DNA of 38,704 bases from Flavobacteriaceae bacterium. GTDB lineage: Bacteria > Bacteroidota > Bacteroidia > Flavobacteriales > Flavobacteriaceae. The DNA lies in the NCBI GenBank assembly GCA_030835845.1, contig JAUROD010000056.1:1-38704 (forward strand), in the 5' to 3' direction. The notes under the pieces are model-generated. The model had not been told where the DNA came from. It worked only from the letters and a program-made list of their open reading frames with translations, and did not search any database. The position numbers and the translations under genes were made by a program. Below are positions 1 to 8,653 of the stretch, in pieces (position 1 is the first letter of the stretch; every line of letters begins with the position of its first letter).

Positions 1-19
1 ATTTCATAAGACTTAAATA

Positions 20-58
20 TTTGTAAAAAGTATGAAAAAAAGGCATTCTTTTTACAAA
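20..58. repeat. 11-bp perfect inverted repeat (hairpin)
   Basis: TTTGTAAAAAG at 20-30 is matched by CTTTTTACAAA at 48-58 around a 17-nt A-rich loop whose ends (ATG/CAT) can pair further. It could be the 3' stem of a transcript entering from outside the window or an operator upstream of the GH16 gene. It lacks a classic GC-rich stem, so neither reading is firm. Confidence 0.4.
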
Positions 59-167
59 GTCACACTACAATTTTTAATTTAAATGTCGTGTTCCAATTCT
101 TTTACTCTAAAAACATAAGATATAGTCATCGTTTTTAAGTGCAATAGAGTATTTTTGTGAACAAAAT

Positions 168-175
168 TAGGTTTG
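168..175 (+). promoter_or_regulatory. Candidate -7 box TAGGTTTG upstream of the GH16 gene
   Basis: TAGGTTTG matches the Bacteroidota -7 consensus TAnnTTTG. A start about 7 nt downstream would give a leader of a few bases to the ATG at 186, or about 20 bases to the ATG at 204. No TTTG -33 element is seen at the usual 19-22 bp spacing, so only the -7 half is supported. Confidence 0.35.
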
Positions 176-185
176 TAATTAAACC

Positions 186-1931
186 ATGCTTAATAGAAAT
201 AATATGATTTCACAAAATAAAATAGCGTATTCTACCTTTTTTATTTTGTTTCTTTTTCTCGTTAACTGTTCTGCCGAACAACCATTAGCAGAGGAAGAAG
301 CCACGGAACAAACAAGTGAAGTAGTTACGGAATATGTTCGTATTGAGGCGTCAGCAGCAGACGGTGGTAAAGTATCCAATGTAAATTCAAGTTATGCCAA
401 GGGAGAAAAAATTATTCTTATTGCGACACCAGATCCAGGGTATATTTTTGAAAAATGGTCCAATAATTCGACTAAAAATCCTCTTGAAATGACATTGGAT
501 TCTGATACAGAGGTAATTGCTTATTTCACCTTAGTTGATCGTGATTTGGATGGTATTAATGATGAAAATGATCAATGTCCAGATAGTCCTGCAAGGCATG
601 AAGTAAATGAAAATGGATGTGGTATTTCACCGATTATTGTGGCGCAAAAACCGACCATACCTGCCGACGAAGTCGTCTCTATTTATTCTGATTCGTATAC
701 AAACAACAGGGTTGATTTTTTTCTTACCAATTGGTCAAATGGTGAAATTGAAGAAGTGTATTATTACGAAAACAAGGTTAAGAAATATTCTAAACTTGGT
801 TTTTTTGCTATTGAAACAGCCGTTCAGCAAATTGATATATCCACAAGACTATATTTAGAATTTGATCTTTGGAGTCCAAACCTGAACGAATTTAGAGTCA
901 AGTTAGTTGACTTTGGACCGAACGGAACCTATGAAGGAGCTGGACAAGGTGATGATACAGAAGCTACAGTAACTGTGGATGCGATTGAAAAATCAGAGTG
1001 GGTACACATCAAAATTCCGTTGACTGATTTTACTGAATTACAGCACAGAGAAAACATTGCACAATTTATTTTTTACAGTACTGAAGGAGAGGAAAACTAT
1101 GTCTATATAGACAACATTCTTTTTTCTGGACCTGCACCTGAAGTGGATGAAGTAACTCCTCCTGAAGAACCTCAAGAGGGTCCACTGAATCTTGTTTGGA
1201 ATGATGAATTTGATGTTGATGGACGGCCGGATACTGACAAATGGCATCACCAAACATATGCACCCAATGGGGGAAGTTGGTTCAACGGTGAGTTACAGCA
1301 TTACGTCAATAAAGCAAGTACCACTTATGTCAGTGAGGGAAAATTAAAGATTGTTGCAAAAAAAGAACCTTACACGACCCAAAACAGACGAAAAGAATAC
1401 ACCTCGGCTCGATTGAATTCAAAATTTAGTTTCAAATACGGTCGGGTAGATGTACGTGCTAAACTACCGGGGGGTGAAGGAACATGGCCTGCTATTTGGA
1501 CACTTGGAACAAACATTGACGAAGCTGGAAACTACTATGGAAGTCGCGACGGAAGTGTGGGATGGCCTTCTTGTGGGGAAATTGACATACTCGAACAAAA
1601 CGGTTGGGATAAAAGCCAAGTCTATGGATATTTTCACTGGGGTAACCCTTTAAATCAGGGTGCCTATGAAAATGCTGGAACGACTACTAGGGTAAATAAT
1701 ACCACCACTGAATTTCATATTTACTCGCTTATTTGGGATGAAAACGAAATGAAAATTGCTGTAGATGACGTCGTCTTCTTTACCCTATCAAATAATCCGA
1801 CAAACCCCTACAAAAACCCACATTACCTCCTACTCAATATTGCCGTGGGTGGGAATCTTGGTGGAAATGTTCCTGCCTCTTTCAATACGGAAATTATGGA
1901 GGTAGATTATGTGCGGGTGTATCAACGTTAA
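186..1931 (+). CDS. GH16 family endo-beta-glucanase (laminarinase-like) lipoprotein
   Basis: This is a surface lipoprotein predicted to cleave beta-1,3(-1,4)-glucans such as laminarin. A hydrophobic signal ends in a lipobox (LVNC, Cys28 counted from the ATG at 186). An InlB-B-type bacterial repeat domain follows (about 50-116), then a thrombospondin-3-like calcium stretch (DRDLDG..., about 118-147), a beta-sandwich region resembling a carbohydrate-binding module (about 160-320), and a GH16 domain to the C-terminus. The GH16 signature GEIDILE places the nucleophile at Glu465, Asp467 in the middle and the acid/base at Glu470. The ATG at 204 gives an equally good signal peptide and may be the true start. 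No SusC/SusD or second glycosidase is next to it in the window. Substrate specificity within GH16 is inferred from the motif type only. Confidence 0.9.
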   Translation: MLNRNNMISQNKIAYSTFFILFLFLVNCSAEQPLAEEEATEQTSEVVTEYVRIEASAADGGKVSNVNSSYAKGEKIILIATPDPGYIFEKWSNNSTKNPLEMTLDSDTEVIAYFTLVDRDLDGINDENDQCPDSPARHEVNENGCGISPIIVAQKPTIPADEVVSIYSDSYTNNRVDFFLTNWSNGEIEEVYYYENKVKKYSKLGFFAIETAVQQIDISTRLYLEFDLWSPNLNEFRVKLVDFGPNGTYEGAGQGDDTEATVTVDAIEKSEWVHIKIPLTDFTELQHRENIAQFIFYSTEGEENYVYIDNILFSGPAPEVDEVTPPEEPQEGPLNLVWNDEFDVDGRPDTDKWHHQTYAPNGGSWFNGELQHYVNKASTTYVSEGKLKIVAKKEPYTTQNRRKEYTSARLNSKFSFKYGRVDVRAKLPGGEGTWPAIWTLGTNIDEAGNYYGSRDGSVGWPSCGEIDILEQNGWDKSQVYGYFHWGNPLNQGAYENAGTTTRVNNTTTEFHIYSLIWDENEMKIAVDDVVFFTLSNNPTNPYKNPHYLLLNIAVGGNLGGNVPASFNTEIMEVDYVRVYQR

Positions 1932-1999
1932 AATTATTCAATTTTTGTTTCATGTTTAATTGTATCTTCAATTTCAAATCATCTTGAAACAACCACTTA

Positions 2000-2167
2000 A
2001 TGGCTACAATTAAAATTGAAAACAAACGTATCACCGTACTTGATGCACTTAGAGGCTTTGCACTTCTTGGTGTGATTTTGATGCATATGCTTCAGAGTTT
2101 TGGAATTCAATCTTTACCTAACGACAATGATTTTCTTGTCATACCCGTAATCGGCAAAAAAGATTAA
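2000..2167 (+). pseudogene. 5' stub of a DUF418/YeiB-type membrane protein
   Basis: From the ATG at 2000 the frame encodes 55 residues and stops at 2165-2167. The first 35 or so (motif ITVLDALRGFALLGVILMHM) match the N-terminal membrane segment of the DUF418/YeiB/HGSNAT-like acyltransferase-related family, whose members are several hundred residues with multiple membrane spans. Everything after the first span is missing, and the last 15-20 codons (about 2115-2167) look unrelated. The end lies on top of an antisense stub (2114-2242), suggesting a deletion fused two facing genes. It cannot make a functional family member. Confidence 0.7.
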
Positions 2168-2242
2168 AAAAGATTGTGCCTGTGTTGTTACTGAACTTCC
2201 CAACACAAAGGCTAGTAATGTGAAAACTTTAATTGTATTCAT
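2114..2242 (-). pseudogene. 5' stub of a secreted protein (signal peptide only)
   Basis: Reading leftward from the ATG at 2240-2242 gives 42 residues. The first 24 form a textbook Sec signal peptide: MNTIK, a hydrophobic core TLLAFVLGSSVTT, and a TQA|QS-like cleavage site. After it the frame runs antisense through the tail of the DUF418 stub and stops at 2114-2116. The mature protein is therefore absent and its identity unknown. With the opposing stub, this marks a deletion junction at roughly 2140-2180. Confidence 0.55.
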
Positions 2243-2262
2243 ACTTCCTGTTTTTTTGAGAT

Positions 2263-2421
2263 TTGAATGCATTAAAACAAAGACATGCTTTGTCTGAATT
2301 AAATAATAGACTCCAAAATGTGCTAAAAATAGAATGCGTAGGCAATCAGAAAGTAGAACAGATTTGGAGTGATTTATCGACCAATATAATAAAAAACAAG
2401 TTTCTACCTAATCGATATTAG
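2263..2421 (+). CDS. Possible small or remnant ORF, 52 aa, unknown
   Basis: A 52-codon frame beginning at a TTG (2263) encodes a polar sequence with coding-like composition, including RLQNVLKIECVGNQ and KVEQIWSDLS, and ends at TAG 2419-2421 inside a small hairpin. There is no ATG, and the frame is blocked upstream by a TGA at 2257-2259. It lies divergently from the signal-peptide stub and may be another fragment left in this eroded patch. I do not recognise the family, and chance is possible in AT-rich DNA. Confidence 0.2.
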   Translation: MNALKQRHALSELNNRLQNVLKIECVGNQKVEQIWSDLSTNIIKNKFLPNRY

Positions 2422-2428
2422 GTTTTTG
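2406..2428 (+). terminator. Weak hairpin with short T run
   Basis: ACCTAAT (2406-2412) and ATTAGGT (2417-2423) pair around CGAT and are followed by TTTT, overlapping the stop of the 52-codon frame. The stem is 7 bp and AT-rich, so termination would be weak at best. Confidence 0.25.
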
Positions 2429-2489
2429 TAAATACTGTAAATGAATAAAAATTAGAAGTAAAAAAGGGTGAAAGAAAAGAAAACAGTTG

Positions 2490-2564
2490 TGGGTGTTGAG
2501 GGATTCGAACCCACGACCTCTACCCTGTCAAGGTAGCGCTCTAAACCAACTGAGCTAAACACCC
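2490..2564 (-). tRNA. tRNA-Val (anticodon GAC)
   Basis: On the minus strand a 75-nt cloverleaf can be drawn: acceptor GGGTGTT/AACACCC with discriminator A, D arm GCTC...GAGC, anticodon stem CTACC/GGTAG with loop TTGACAG giving anticodon GAC, 5-nt variable loop, and T loop TTCGAAT. CCA is not encoded. The T stem (GTGGG/CCCTC) has one U-U mismatch at its second pair, which is tolerable but unusual. The isoacceptor reads GUC and GUU. Confidence 0.93.
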
Positions 2565-2572
2565 TAGGGCAG

Positions 2573-2580
2573 CGAAGATA
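2573..2580 (-). promoter_or_regulatory. Candidate -7 box for tRNA-Val
   Basis: The minus strand reads TATCTTCG, seven of eight matches to TAnnTTTG, 8 nt upstream of the mature tRNA 5' end. That spacing would place transcription initiation almost at the tRNA start. A -33 element is not convincing. Confidence 0.3.
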
Positions 2581-2749
2581 CAAATTCTTCGTTCAAGTTT
2601 TTCGTTTTATTGCATTTTGAGTAACTAGAGACAGAAATTTTAACCAAACAAGCATAAGCAATAAATGAATTCACTTTAATTTGGTTAAATCACTATAAAA
2701 CACAAGAAAAAATGATTGCCTGATACCCTTATTTTGGCTAGTCAAACTA

Positions 2750-3507
2750 TTGATTCATATTATATTATCCCCCCCCATGGGTTGGGGAATAACCATAAAA
2801 TCAATAAATGATATAACAACCTGGGATGTAAGTAGTGTGACCAACATGAGTAAGATGTTCGATGAAGCCTCACGTTTTAATCAAGACATTACCCATTGGG
2901 ATGTGAGTAGTGTAACGGATATGAGTTTTATGTTTAGAGATGCTGATGATTTCGTTCAAGAAATTGGAGTATGGAATGTCTCCAGTGTAACGACTATGCA
3001 GGAAATGTTTATTTATGTTAGCTTATTCAATCAAGATATTAGGAATTGGGATGTGTCTTCAGTTACTGATATGAGCTATATGTTTTTTTCGGCTAGTAAA
3101 TTTGATCAGTCCATTGGAGGTTGGAACGTAAGTAGCGTGACCAACATGGCTTATATGTTTAAAGAAACACCTTTTGATCAAAATATAGGTAACTGTGGGA
3201 TGTGTCCTCAGTCATAGACACGAGCCATATGTTTAATTAGGCACAAAAATTCAATCAAGACATCGGGAATTGGAATGTTTCTTCCGTTACAAACATGAAT
3301 CAGATGTTTTATCAAACAGTCTTGTTTGATAAAAATATAGGAAATTGGAATGTGAGTAGCGTAACCAACATGGGTTATATGTTTTCAGGTTCTCAGGCAT
3401 TCAATCAAAACCTAAGTAGTTGGGACGTAGATCAAGTGACCAATCATGGCAGTTTTGCTACTAACTCCAATGTAAATTGGTTAGCGGATCATAAGCCTCA
3501 ATTTTAG
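2750..3507 (+). pseudogene. BspA-like (DUF285) repeat surface protein, frameshifted
   Basis: The translation is a run of about 26-residue repeats with the core W[DN]VSSVT[DN]MSxMF typical of BspA/DUF285 surface proteins. Two lesions are visible. A 2-nt insertion at about 3194-3197 (AACTGTGGGAT where AACTGGGAT is expected) sends the first frame to a TAG at 3215-3217. After restoring the frame, a TAG at 3238-3240 lies where repeat context expects Gln (MFN*AQKF). The final segment (3295-3507) ends in WLADHKPQF, a usual C-terminus for such proteins. No ATG or signal peptide precedes the repeats in frame; only TTG 2750 or the ATG at 2777 after a C8 tract is available, so the 5' end also looks lost. 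Confidence 0.8.
2822..3456 (+). repeat. Nine tandem ~78-nt BspA/DUF285 units
   Basis: Units begin at tryptophan codons spaced about 78 nt apart. The first Trp is at 2822 and the last, degenerate unit (WDVDQVTNHG) is at 3421. Units 1-5 are in one frame; units 6-9 are displaced by the 2-nt insertion near 3195. Such near-identical units favour slippage and recombination. Confidence 0.75.
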
Positions 3508-3582
3508 GAATCGAAAATAATTCAAAAGAATAAAAAAACCATAGACCTAAGATGGTGCGAAGCGGGTAAGAGTTAGGTTCAT

Positions 3583-3613
3583 TAAAAGCACCCCAATACG
3601 GGGTGTTTTTTTT
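3583..3613 (+). terminator. Rho-independent terminator
   Basis: CACCCC (3589-3594), loop AATAC, GGGGTG (3600-3605), then eight T (3606-3613), preceded by AAAAG. This is the strongest plus-strand terminator in the window. It would end the transcript of the broken BspA gene and insulate the alanine dehydrogenase downstream. Confidence 0.85.
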
Positions 3614-3659
3614 GGGATAAAAAAAGTAAAAAATAAAATAAAAATATCACACATTTAAT

Positions 3660-3667
3660 TAGATTTG
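3660..3667 (+). promoter_or_regulatory. Candidate -7 box TAGATTTG for ald
   Basis: TAGATTTG is a full match to TAnnTTTG, 14 nt before the ATG at 3682, just after the terminator at 3583-3613. A start about 7 nt downstream would leave a leader under 10 nt. The upstream A-rich stretch lacks a clear -33 TTTG. Confidence 0.45.
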
Positions 3668-3681
3668 TTAAAAAAACGAGG

Positions 3682-4773
3682 ATGATTATCGGTGTTCCAA
3701 AAGAAATAAAAAACAATGAATCACGGGTCGGTTTAAATACGGCAAGTGTGCATTCCCTCACATCGCAAGGACATGAAGTGTATGTCCAAACATCAGCAGG
3801 CTTGGGTAGTGGCTACTCAGACAGAGACTATGTAGATGCAGGTGCAAAAATATTAAATAGTGCAAAGGAAGTCTATGCCTTTGCGGAGCTAATTGTCAAA
3901 GTAAAAGAACCTTTAGAGGCAGAATATAAGCTAATTCGCAAGGGACAAATTCTTTTTACTTATTTTCATTTTGCCTCGAGTCAATCACTTACCGAAGCAA
4001 TGCTAAAAAACGGTGCAATTTGTATTGCGTATGAAACTGTGGAAGATGAGAAAGGTCGTTTGCCATTGCTAACACCCATGTCTGAGGTTGCCGGAAGAAT
4101 GTCCGTGCAACAAGCAGCCAAATATTTGGAAAGTCCTCAAAAAGGAAAAGGAAAACTATTGGGAGGAGTTCCGGGAGTTGCACCTGCCAAAGTATTGATC
4201 ATTGGAGGGGGTGTAGTTGGTGCAGAAGCTGCTAAAATGGCTGCTGGTCTTGGTGCTCAAGTCTATCTTTTTGACATCAACTTGGATCGTCTTCGTTATT
4301 TGAGCGAAGTTTTACCAGCCAATGTATTTACACTGTATTCGTCCGAAGAAAACATAAACATACACCTTGTAGATTGTGATGTGATTATCGGAGCTGTGTT
4401 GGTTCCAGGAGCCAAAGCTCCTAAAATTATTCGCAAAGAAATGCTTTCTTCTATGGAAGCGGGAACAGTGCTTGTGGATGTAGCGGTTGATCAAGGAGGT
4501 TGTTTTGAAACATGTCGAGCTACCTCGCACAAAGATCCTGTTTTTATCGAAAAAGATATCGTACACTACTGTGTAGCCAATATTCCTGGTGCAGTTCCAA
4601 TGACTTCGACCAATGCATTAAATAATGTGACCTTAAAATATACCCAATTGATTGCTTCCCAAGGTTGGGAAAAAGCATGTGAATCAAATGCTGCACTTGC
4701 AAAAGGATTGAATATTGCTTCTGGAAAAGTAATGTATCAAGCGGTTGCCGACGCATTTGACCTAGACCTTTAA
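3682..4773 (+). CDS. ald: Alanine dehydrogenase
   Basis: NAD-dependent interconversion of L-alanine with pyruvate and ammonium in the cytoplasm (EC 1.4.1.1). The 363 residues match the family's usual 360-375. Family active-site positions are visible: Arg15 (ESRVGL), Lys75 (VKVKEPL), His96 (YFHFASS) and Asp270 (VDVAVDQGG). The Rossmann glycine motif IIGGGVVGAEAAKMAAGLGA lies at about 172-191. It is transcribed alone after a strong terminator, with a full TAnnTTTG box just upstream. It may feed alanine nitrogen into central metabolism alongside the aconitase downstream, but nothing links them beyond position. Intact. Confidence 0.95.
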   Translation: MIIGVPKEIKNNESRVGLNTASVHSLTSQGHEVYVQTSAGLGSGYSDRDYVDAGAKILNSAKEVYAFAELIVKVKEPLEAEYKLIRKGQILFTYFHFASSQSLTEAMLKNGAICIAYETVEDEKGRLPLLTPMSEVAGRMSVQQAAKYLESPQKGKGKLLGGVPGVAPAKVLIIGGGVVGAEAAKMAAGLGAQVYLFDINLDRLRYLSEVLPANVFTLYSSEENINIHLVDCDVIIGAVLVPGAKAPKIIRKEMLSSMEAGTVLVDVAVDQGGCFETCRATSHKDPVFIEKDIVHYCVANIPGAVPMTSTNALNNVTLKYTQLIASQGWEKACESNAALAKGLNIASGKVMYQAVADAFDLDL

Positions 4774-4814
4774 TTCGCTATTAAATTGGTACATTTACGG
4801 TATAAATAAAACCA

Positions 4815-6194
4815 ATGATAGAGGAATTGATTGCTCTTTTGGGCAGCAGCAACGTACTGGCAAACGGAGAAGAAAAAAGTCGTTTTTCACATATCTGGAA
4901 AACAGATATTCCGTTGACTGCCCTTGCAGTTGTTTTTCCAAGATCAACCGAAGAAGTTGCTACCATTATGCGATTGTGTAATTCTAATAAGCAACAGGTG
5001 GTGGTTCACGGAGGATTGACCAACTTGGTAGGTGCTACCCAAAGTGAAACTTCACAACTTGTAATTTCATTGGAAAAAATGAATTCCATCGAGGAAATCG
5101 ATGAACAAAGCCGAACACTAACTGTTGAAGCAGGCGCAATTTTGGAACATGTGATTGATGCCGCGAATGAAAAAAATCTTTTTCTACCCTTGAGTTTTGG
5201 AGCAAAAGGATCTGCTCATGTGGGAGGAGTAATTTCAACCAATGCAGGAGGTCTTCGTGTGTTTCGCTATGGAATGACCAGACAAATGGTGTTGGGTCTT
5301 GAAGTGGTTTTGGCAGATGGTACAGTAATTAGTTCCCTAAAAAAAATCATCAAGGACAATTCAGGATACGACCTAAAACAACTTTTTATTGGTGCTGAAG
5401 GTACCCTTGGAATAGTAACCAAGGTTGTTTTTCGATTGCATGAAAAACCAAAAAGTCGCTCCTCGGCAATTGTGGGTATTCAGTCCTATCCTGAAGTAGT
5501 GAGTTTACTTAAATTTCTTGAAAAAGGACTTGCAGGAACATTGACAGGATTTGAATTGATGTGGCAAAGGACCTATCAAGCAATGACACGTCCACCGTCG
5601 GGCTACCCAGCTCCCCTACCCGATCATTTTCGATACTATGTCTTTATTGAAACACTTGGTAGCAGTCCAGAAAGTGACTTCAGTCGTTTGGAAGAATTGA
5701 TTGCTCAAGCCATGGAAAAAGAATGGATTGAAGATGGTGTGTTGGCTCAAAGTGAACGTGAATTGCAATCCATTTGGAAAATTCGAGAAGATGTATCAGT
5801 CTTGGCAGATTTAGCGGACTATGACCAACATTTTGATATTTCTTTTCCAATCAATGTAATTGGTGAAGAAATTGACCTTGCAGTCGAGGCGCTTGAAAAA
5901 CTTCCATTTGTCCGTTGTATTTTTCCCTTTGGTCATGTTGCTGATGGAAATATTCATTTCATTATCGGAAAGGAAGATAATGCACCTGAAACAATTGAGG
6001 CAATCAACGAAATTGTCTATGCAAACTTAAAAAAGAATCGAGGTTCAGTCTCAGCTGAGCACGGCATAGGATTGGATAAAAAAGCGTATTTAGGTACTTC
6101 GCGTACTCCAGAGGAAATTCGATTGATGCAACTCTTAAAAAAGAGTTTAGACCCCAAAAACCTTCTAAATCCAGGACGAATAATCAGTCTTTAA
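4815..6194 (+). CDS. FAD-linked D-2-hydroxy-acid dehydrogenase (GlcD/D2HGDH type)
   Basis: A flavoprotein of the VAO/PCMH fold oxidising a D-2-hydroxy acid such as D-lactate, D-2-hydroxyglutarate or glycolate; the exact substrate cannot be read. The N-terminal FAD_binding_4 domain (about 35-205) carries [14 protein letters not shown], the [17 protein letters not shown] loop and [11 protein letters not shown]. The C-terminal FAD-oxidase_C domain (about 215-457) has [20 protein letters not shown] and the terminal [12 protein letters not shown]. Length 459 is usual. It is 41 nt after ald, in the same direction. Its stop (TAA 6192-6194) interlocks with the stop of the convergent aconitase gene over TTAA, so no terminator separates them. 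Confidence 0.85.
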   Translation: MIEELIALLGSSNVLANGEEKSRFSHIWKTDIPLTALAVVFPRSTEEVATIMRLCNSNKQQVVVHGGLTNLVGATQSETSQLVISLEKMNSIEEIDEQSRTLTVEAGAILEHVIDAANEKNLFLPLSFGAKGSAHVGGVISTNAGGLRVFRYGMTRQMVLGLEVVLADGTVISSLKKIIKDNSGYDLKQLFIGAEGTLGIVTKVVFRLHEKPKSRSSAIVGIQSYPEVVSLLKFLEKGLAGTLTGFELMWQRTYQAMTRPPSGYPAPLPDHFRYYVFIETLGSSPESDFSRLEELIAQAMEKEWIEDGVLAQSERELQSIWKIREDVSVLADLADYDQHFDISFPINVIGEEIDLAVEALEKLPFVRCIFPFGHVADGNIHFIIGKEDNAPETIEAINEIVYANLKKNRGSVSAEHGIGLDKKAYLGTSRTPEEIRLMQLLKKSLDPKNLLNPGRIISL

Positions 6195-8458
6195 ACTGCG
6201 TTTTGCTTCTTGATTAAATTCAATGCAGACCCTTCTTTAAACCACTCAATTTGTTGTTGGTTATAGGTGTGATTTGCTTGGATTGTATCAGACGAACCAT
6301 CCGCATGAATAATTTCAACAGTGATTGTTTTTCCTGGTGCAAATGCACTTAGGTCTGTAAAATTGAAGGTATCATCTTCTTGAATCAAGTCATAGTCTGC
6401 TTCATTTGCAAAAGTAATTCCTAGCATTCCTTGTTTTTTCAAGTTAGTTTCGTGAATACGAGCAAAGGATTTAACCAATACCACTTTAACACCGAGGTGT
6501 CTTGGCTCCATTGCAGCATGTTCCCTTGACGAGCCTTCACCATAATTGTGATCTCCAACAACAACAGTTTCAATTCCAGCTGCTTTATACTGACGTTGTA
6601 CATCGGGTACACCACCGTAGTTTCCAGTAAGTTGATTTTTTACAAAGTTTGTTTTTTCATTAAAGGCATTTACTGCACCAATCAAACAATTGTTTGAGAT
6701 GTTGTCAAGATGTCCACGAAAACGCAACCAAGGACCAGCCATTGAGATATGGTCTGTGGTACATTTTCCTTGAGCCTTGATAAGGAGTTTTGCTCCGATT
6801 AGGTTTTGTCCGTTCCACGGAGCAAAAGGAGTAAGTAATTGCAAACGCTCAGAATCATCTTTTACGACCACATTCACAGACGAACCGTCTTCTTGTGGAG
6901 CGAGATATCCATTGTCTTCAACATCAAACCCTCTTGGAGGAAGTTCCAATCCAGTTGGTGGATCAAGTTTTACTTCTTCCCCTTCTTGGTTAATCAATAC
7001 ATCAGTCATAGGATTGAAATCCAAACGACCAGAAATTGCCACAGCAGCAACCATTTCGGGGGAAGCTACAAAGGCATGTGTATTTGGGTTACCATCTGCA
7101 CGTTTTGAAAAGTTTCTGTTGAAAGAATGTACAATTGAATTGCGTTCTTGTTTGTCGGCTCCTTCTCTTGCCCATTGTCCAATACAAGGTCCACAAGCAT
7201 TGGTAAATATTTTTGCATTCAAATCTTCAAAGATTCCAAGTAATCCATCTCTTTCAGCAGTATATCGTACTTGTTCTGAACCAGGGTTAATTCCAAATTC
7301 AGCTTTGGTGATTAATTTTTTATCAACGGCTTGTTTTGCAATCGAAGCAGCACGGGATAAATCTTCATAAGAAGAGTTGGTACATGAACCAATCAATCCC
7401 CACTCCACTTGTAATGGCCATCCATTTTCTTTGGCTACCTTACTCATTTGATTGACAGGAGTTGCCAAATCTGGAGTAAAAGGTCCATTGATGTGAGGAC
7501 TAAGGGTATCCAGGTCAATTTCGATAACCTCATCAAAATAAGCAGCAGGGTCTGCATAAACTTCAGGGTCTGCTGTGAGGTGTTGACGAACTTGATTTGC
7601 AGCATCAGCTACATCATCACGACCAGTCGAACGTAAATAACGCTCCATAGAATCGTCGTATCCAAACGTAGAAGTGGTTGCACCAACTTCCGCACCCATG
7701 TTACAAATAGTTCCTTTTCCGGTACAAGACATTGCCTTTGCACCATCTCCAAAATATTCAATTATAGCACCTGTTCCTCCTTTTACAGTAAGGATTCCAG
7801 CAACTTTAAGGATGACATCTTTAGGAGCTGTCCATCCATTTAATTTACCCGTAAGTTTTACACCAATAAGTTTAGGGAATTTTAATTCCCATGGCATATC
7901 AGCCATAACATCCACAGCATCAGCACCACCAACACCAATGGCAAGCATTCCTAATCCACCTGCATTAACGGTATGTGAGTCAGTTCCAATCATCATTCCT
8001 CCAGGGAATGCATAGTTTTCAAGAACAACTTGGTGAATAATCCCTGCCCCTGGTTTCCAAAAACCAATTCCATATTTATCAGAAACCGATTCCAAAAAGT
8101 CAAATACTTCAGCAGAGGTACTGTTGGCAGATTTTAAATCTTGTTTTGCACCTTCTTTCGCTTGAATAAGGTGATCACAATGAACGGTAGTGGGGACAGC
8201 TACTTTTGCTTTTCCAGCTTGCATAAATTGCAAAAGAGCCATTTGTGCAGTTGCGTCTTGACATGCAATTCGATCAGGAGCAAAGTCCACATAATCTTTC
8301 CCTCTTGTAAAGGGTTTTGTCGCTTTTCCATCCCACAAGTGAGCATATAAAATTTTCTCTGAAGCGGTAAGTGGTTTCTCTGTTAATTCTCTTGCTTGAG
8401 CTACGCGGTTTTCAAGTCGAGCGTAAACTCCTTTGATCATTTCAATATCAAAAGCCAT
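6191..8458 (-). CDS. acn: Aconitate hydratase, mitochondrial type
   Basis: TCA-cycle enzyme converting citrate to isocitrate through cis-aconitate with a [4Fe-4S] cluster. The 755 residues are the length of mitochondrial-type aconitase. Cluster ligands are Cys359 ([10 protein letters not shown]), Cys422 and Cys425 (ACGPCIGQW), one residue off the bovine numbering. [24 protein letters not shown] and the C-terminal swivelling domain with [19 protein letters not shown] are also present. A TACTTTTG box lies just upstream, and an inverted repeat at 8556-8615 lies between it and the divergent small gene. The 3' end interlocks with the preceding plus-strand gene. Long antisense frames inside it are codon-bias shadows. 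Confidence 0.97.
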   Translation of the reverse strand: MAFDIEMIKGVYARLENRVAQARELTEKPLTASEKILYAHLWDGKATKPFTRGKDYVDFAPDRIACQDATAQMALLQFMQAGKAKVAVPTTVHCDHLIQAKEGAKQDLKSANSTSAEVFDFLESVSDKYGIGFWKPGAGIIHQVVLENYAFPGGMMIGTDSHTVNAGGLGMLAIGVGGADAVDVMADMPWELKFPKLIGVKLTGKLNGWTAPKDVILKVAGILTVKGGTGAIIEYFGDGAKAMSCTGKGTICNMGAEVGATTSTFGYDDSMERYLRSTGRDDVADAANQVRQHLTADPEVYADPAAYFDEVIEIDLDTLSPHINGPFTPDLATPVNQMSKVAKENGWPLQVEWGLIGSCTNSSYEDLSRAASIAKQAVDKKLITKAEFGINPGSEQVRYTAERDGLLGIFEDLNAKIFTNACGPCIGQWAREGADKQERNSIVHSFNRNFSKRADGNPNTHAFVASPEMVAAVAISGRLDFNPMTDVLINQEGEEVKLDPPTGLELPPRGFDVEDNGYLAPQEDGSSVNVVVKDDSERLQLLTPFAPWNGQNLIGAKLLIKAQGKCTTDHISMAGPWLRFRGHLDNISNNCLIGAVNAFNEKTNFVKNQLTGNYGGVPDVQRQYKAAGIETVVVGDHNYGEGSSREHAAMEPRHLGVKVVLVKSFARIHETNLKKQGMLGITFANEADYDLIQEDDTFNFTDLSAFAPGKTITVEIIHADGSSDTIQANHTYNQQQIEWFKEGSALNLIKKQNAV

Positions 8459-8475
8459 AGTTCTAAAATTTGTCT

Positions 8476-8483
8476 CAAAAGTA
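8476..8483 (-). promoter_or_regulatory. Candidate -7 box TACTTTTG for aconitase
   Basis: The minus strand reads TACTTTTG, a full TAnnTTTG match, 17 nt upstream of the ATG at 8458. No TTTG is at the expected -33 spacing, so an activator may be involved. Confidence 0.4.
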
Positions 8484-8555
8484 CAAAATAATCAAATGAA
8501 AATGGGCATTGAATATAGCGCAAACAGAATTTTTTAAAAATTCATCTTTTTGCTT

Positions 8556-8615
8556 GTGGTAAAATGAATTTTATGGAATGAAAATTAAAAAAATCTAAAA
8601 ATCAAATTTTACCAC
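8556..8615. repeat. 10-bp inverted repeat with 40-nt spacer, candidate operator pair
   Basis: GTGGTAAAAT at 8556-8565 is perfectly repeated in inverse as ATTTTACCAC at 8606-8615, in the 195-nt gap between the divergent aconitase gene and the small membrane-protein gene. The spacer is too long for a simple dimer site but fits two half-sites about five helical turns apart, or a DNA cruciform. No T run follows, so it is not a terminator. Confidence 0.4.
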
Positions 8616-8653
8616 TTCACAAAAAAGAAGTAATTTGAAGCAAACTAAATTGT

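Noticed and set aside
2277-2293. ACAAAG/CTTTGT hairpin as a terminator or operator
   Set aside because: Six AT-rich pairs with a 5-nt loop, no associated gene end; expected by chance in this composition.
2822-3456. CRISPR-like spaced repeats at about 78-nt period
   Set aside because: The repeats are protein-coding BspA units that keep reading frame and amino-acid motif, without unique spacers of constant length.
6777-8015. Long plus-strand frames opposite aconitase (about 197 and 113 codons)
   Set aside because: They are antisense to a well-conserved enzyme, have low-complexity Ser/Pro-rich translations and no signals; they reflect codon bias on the other strand.
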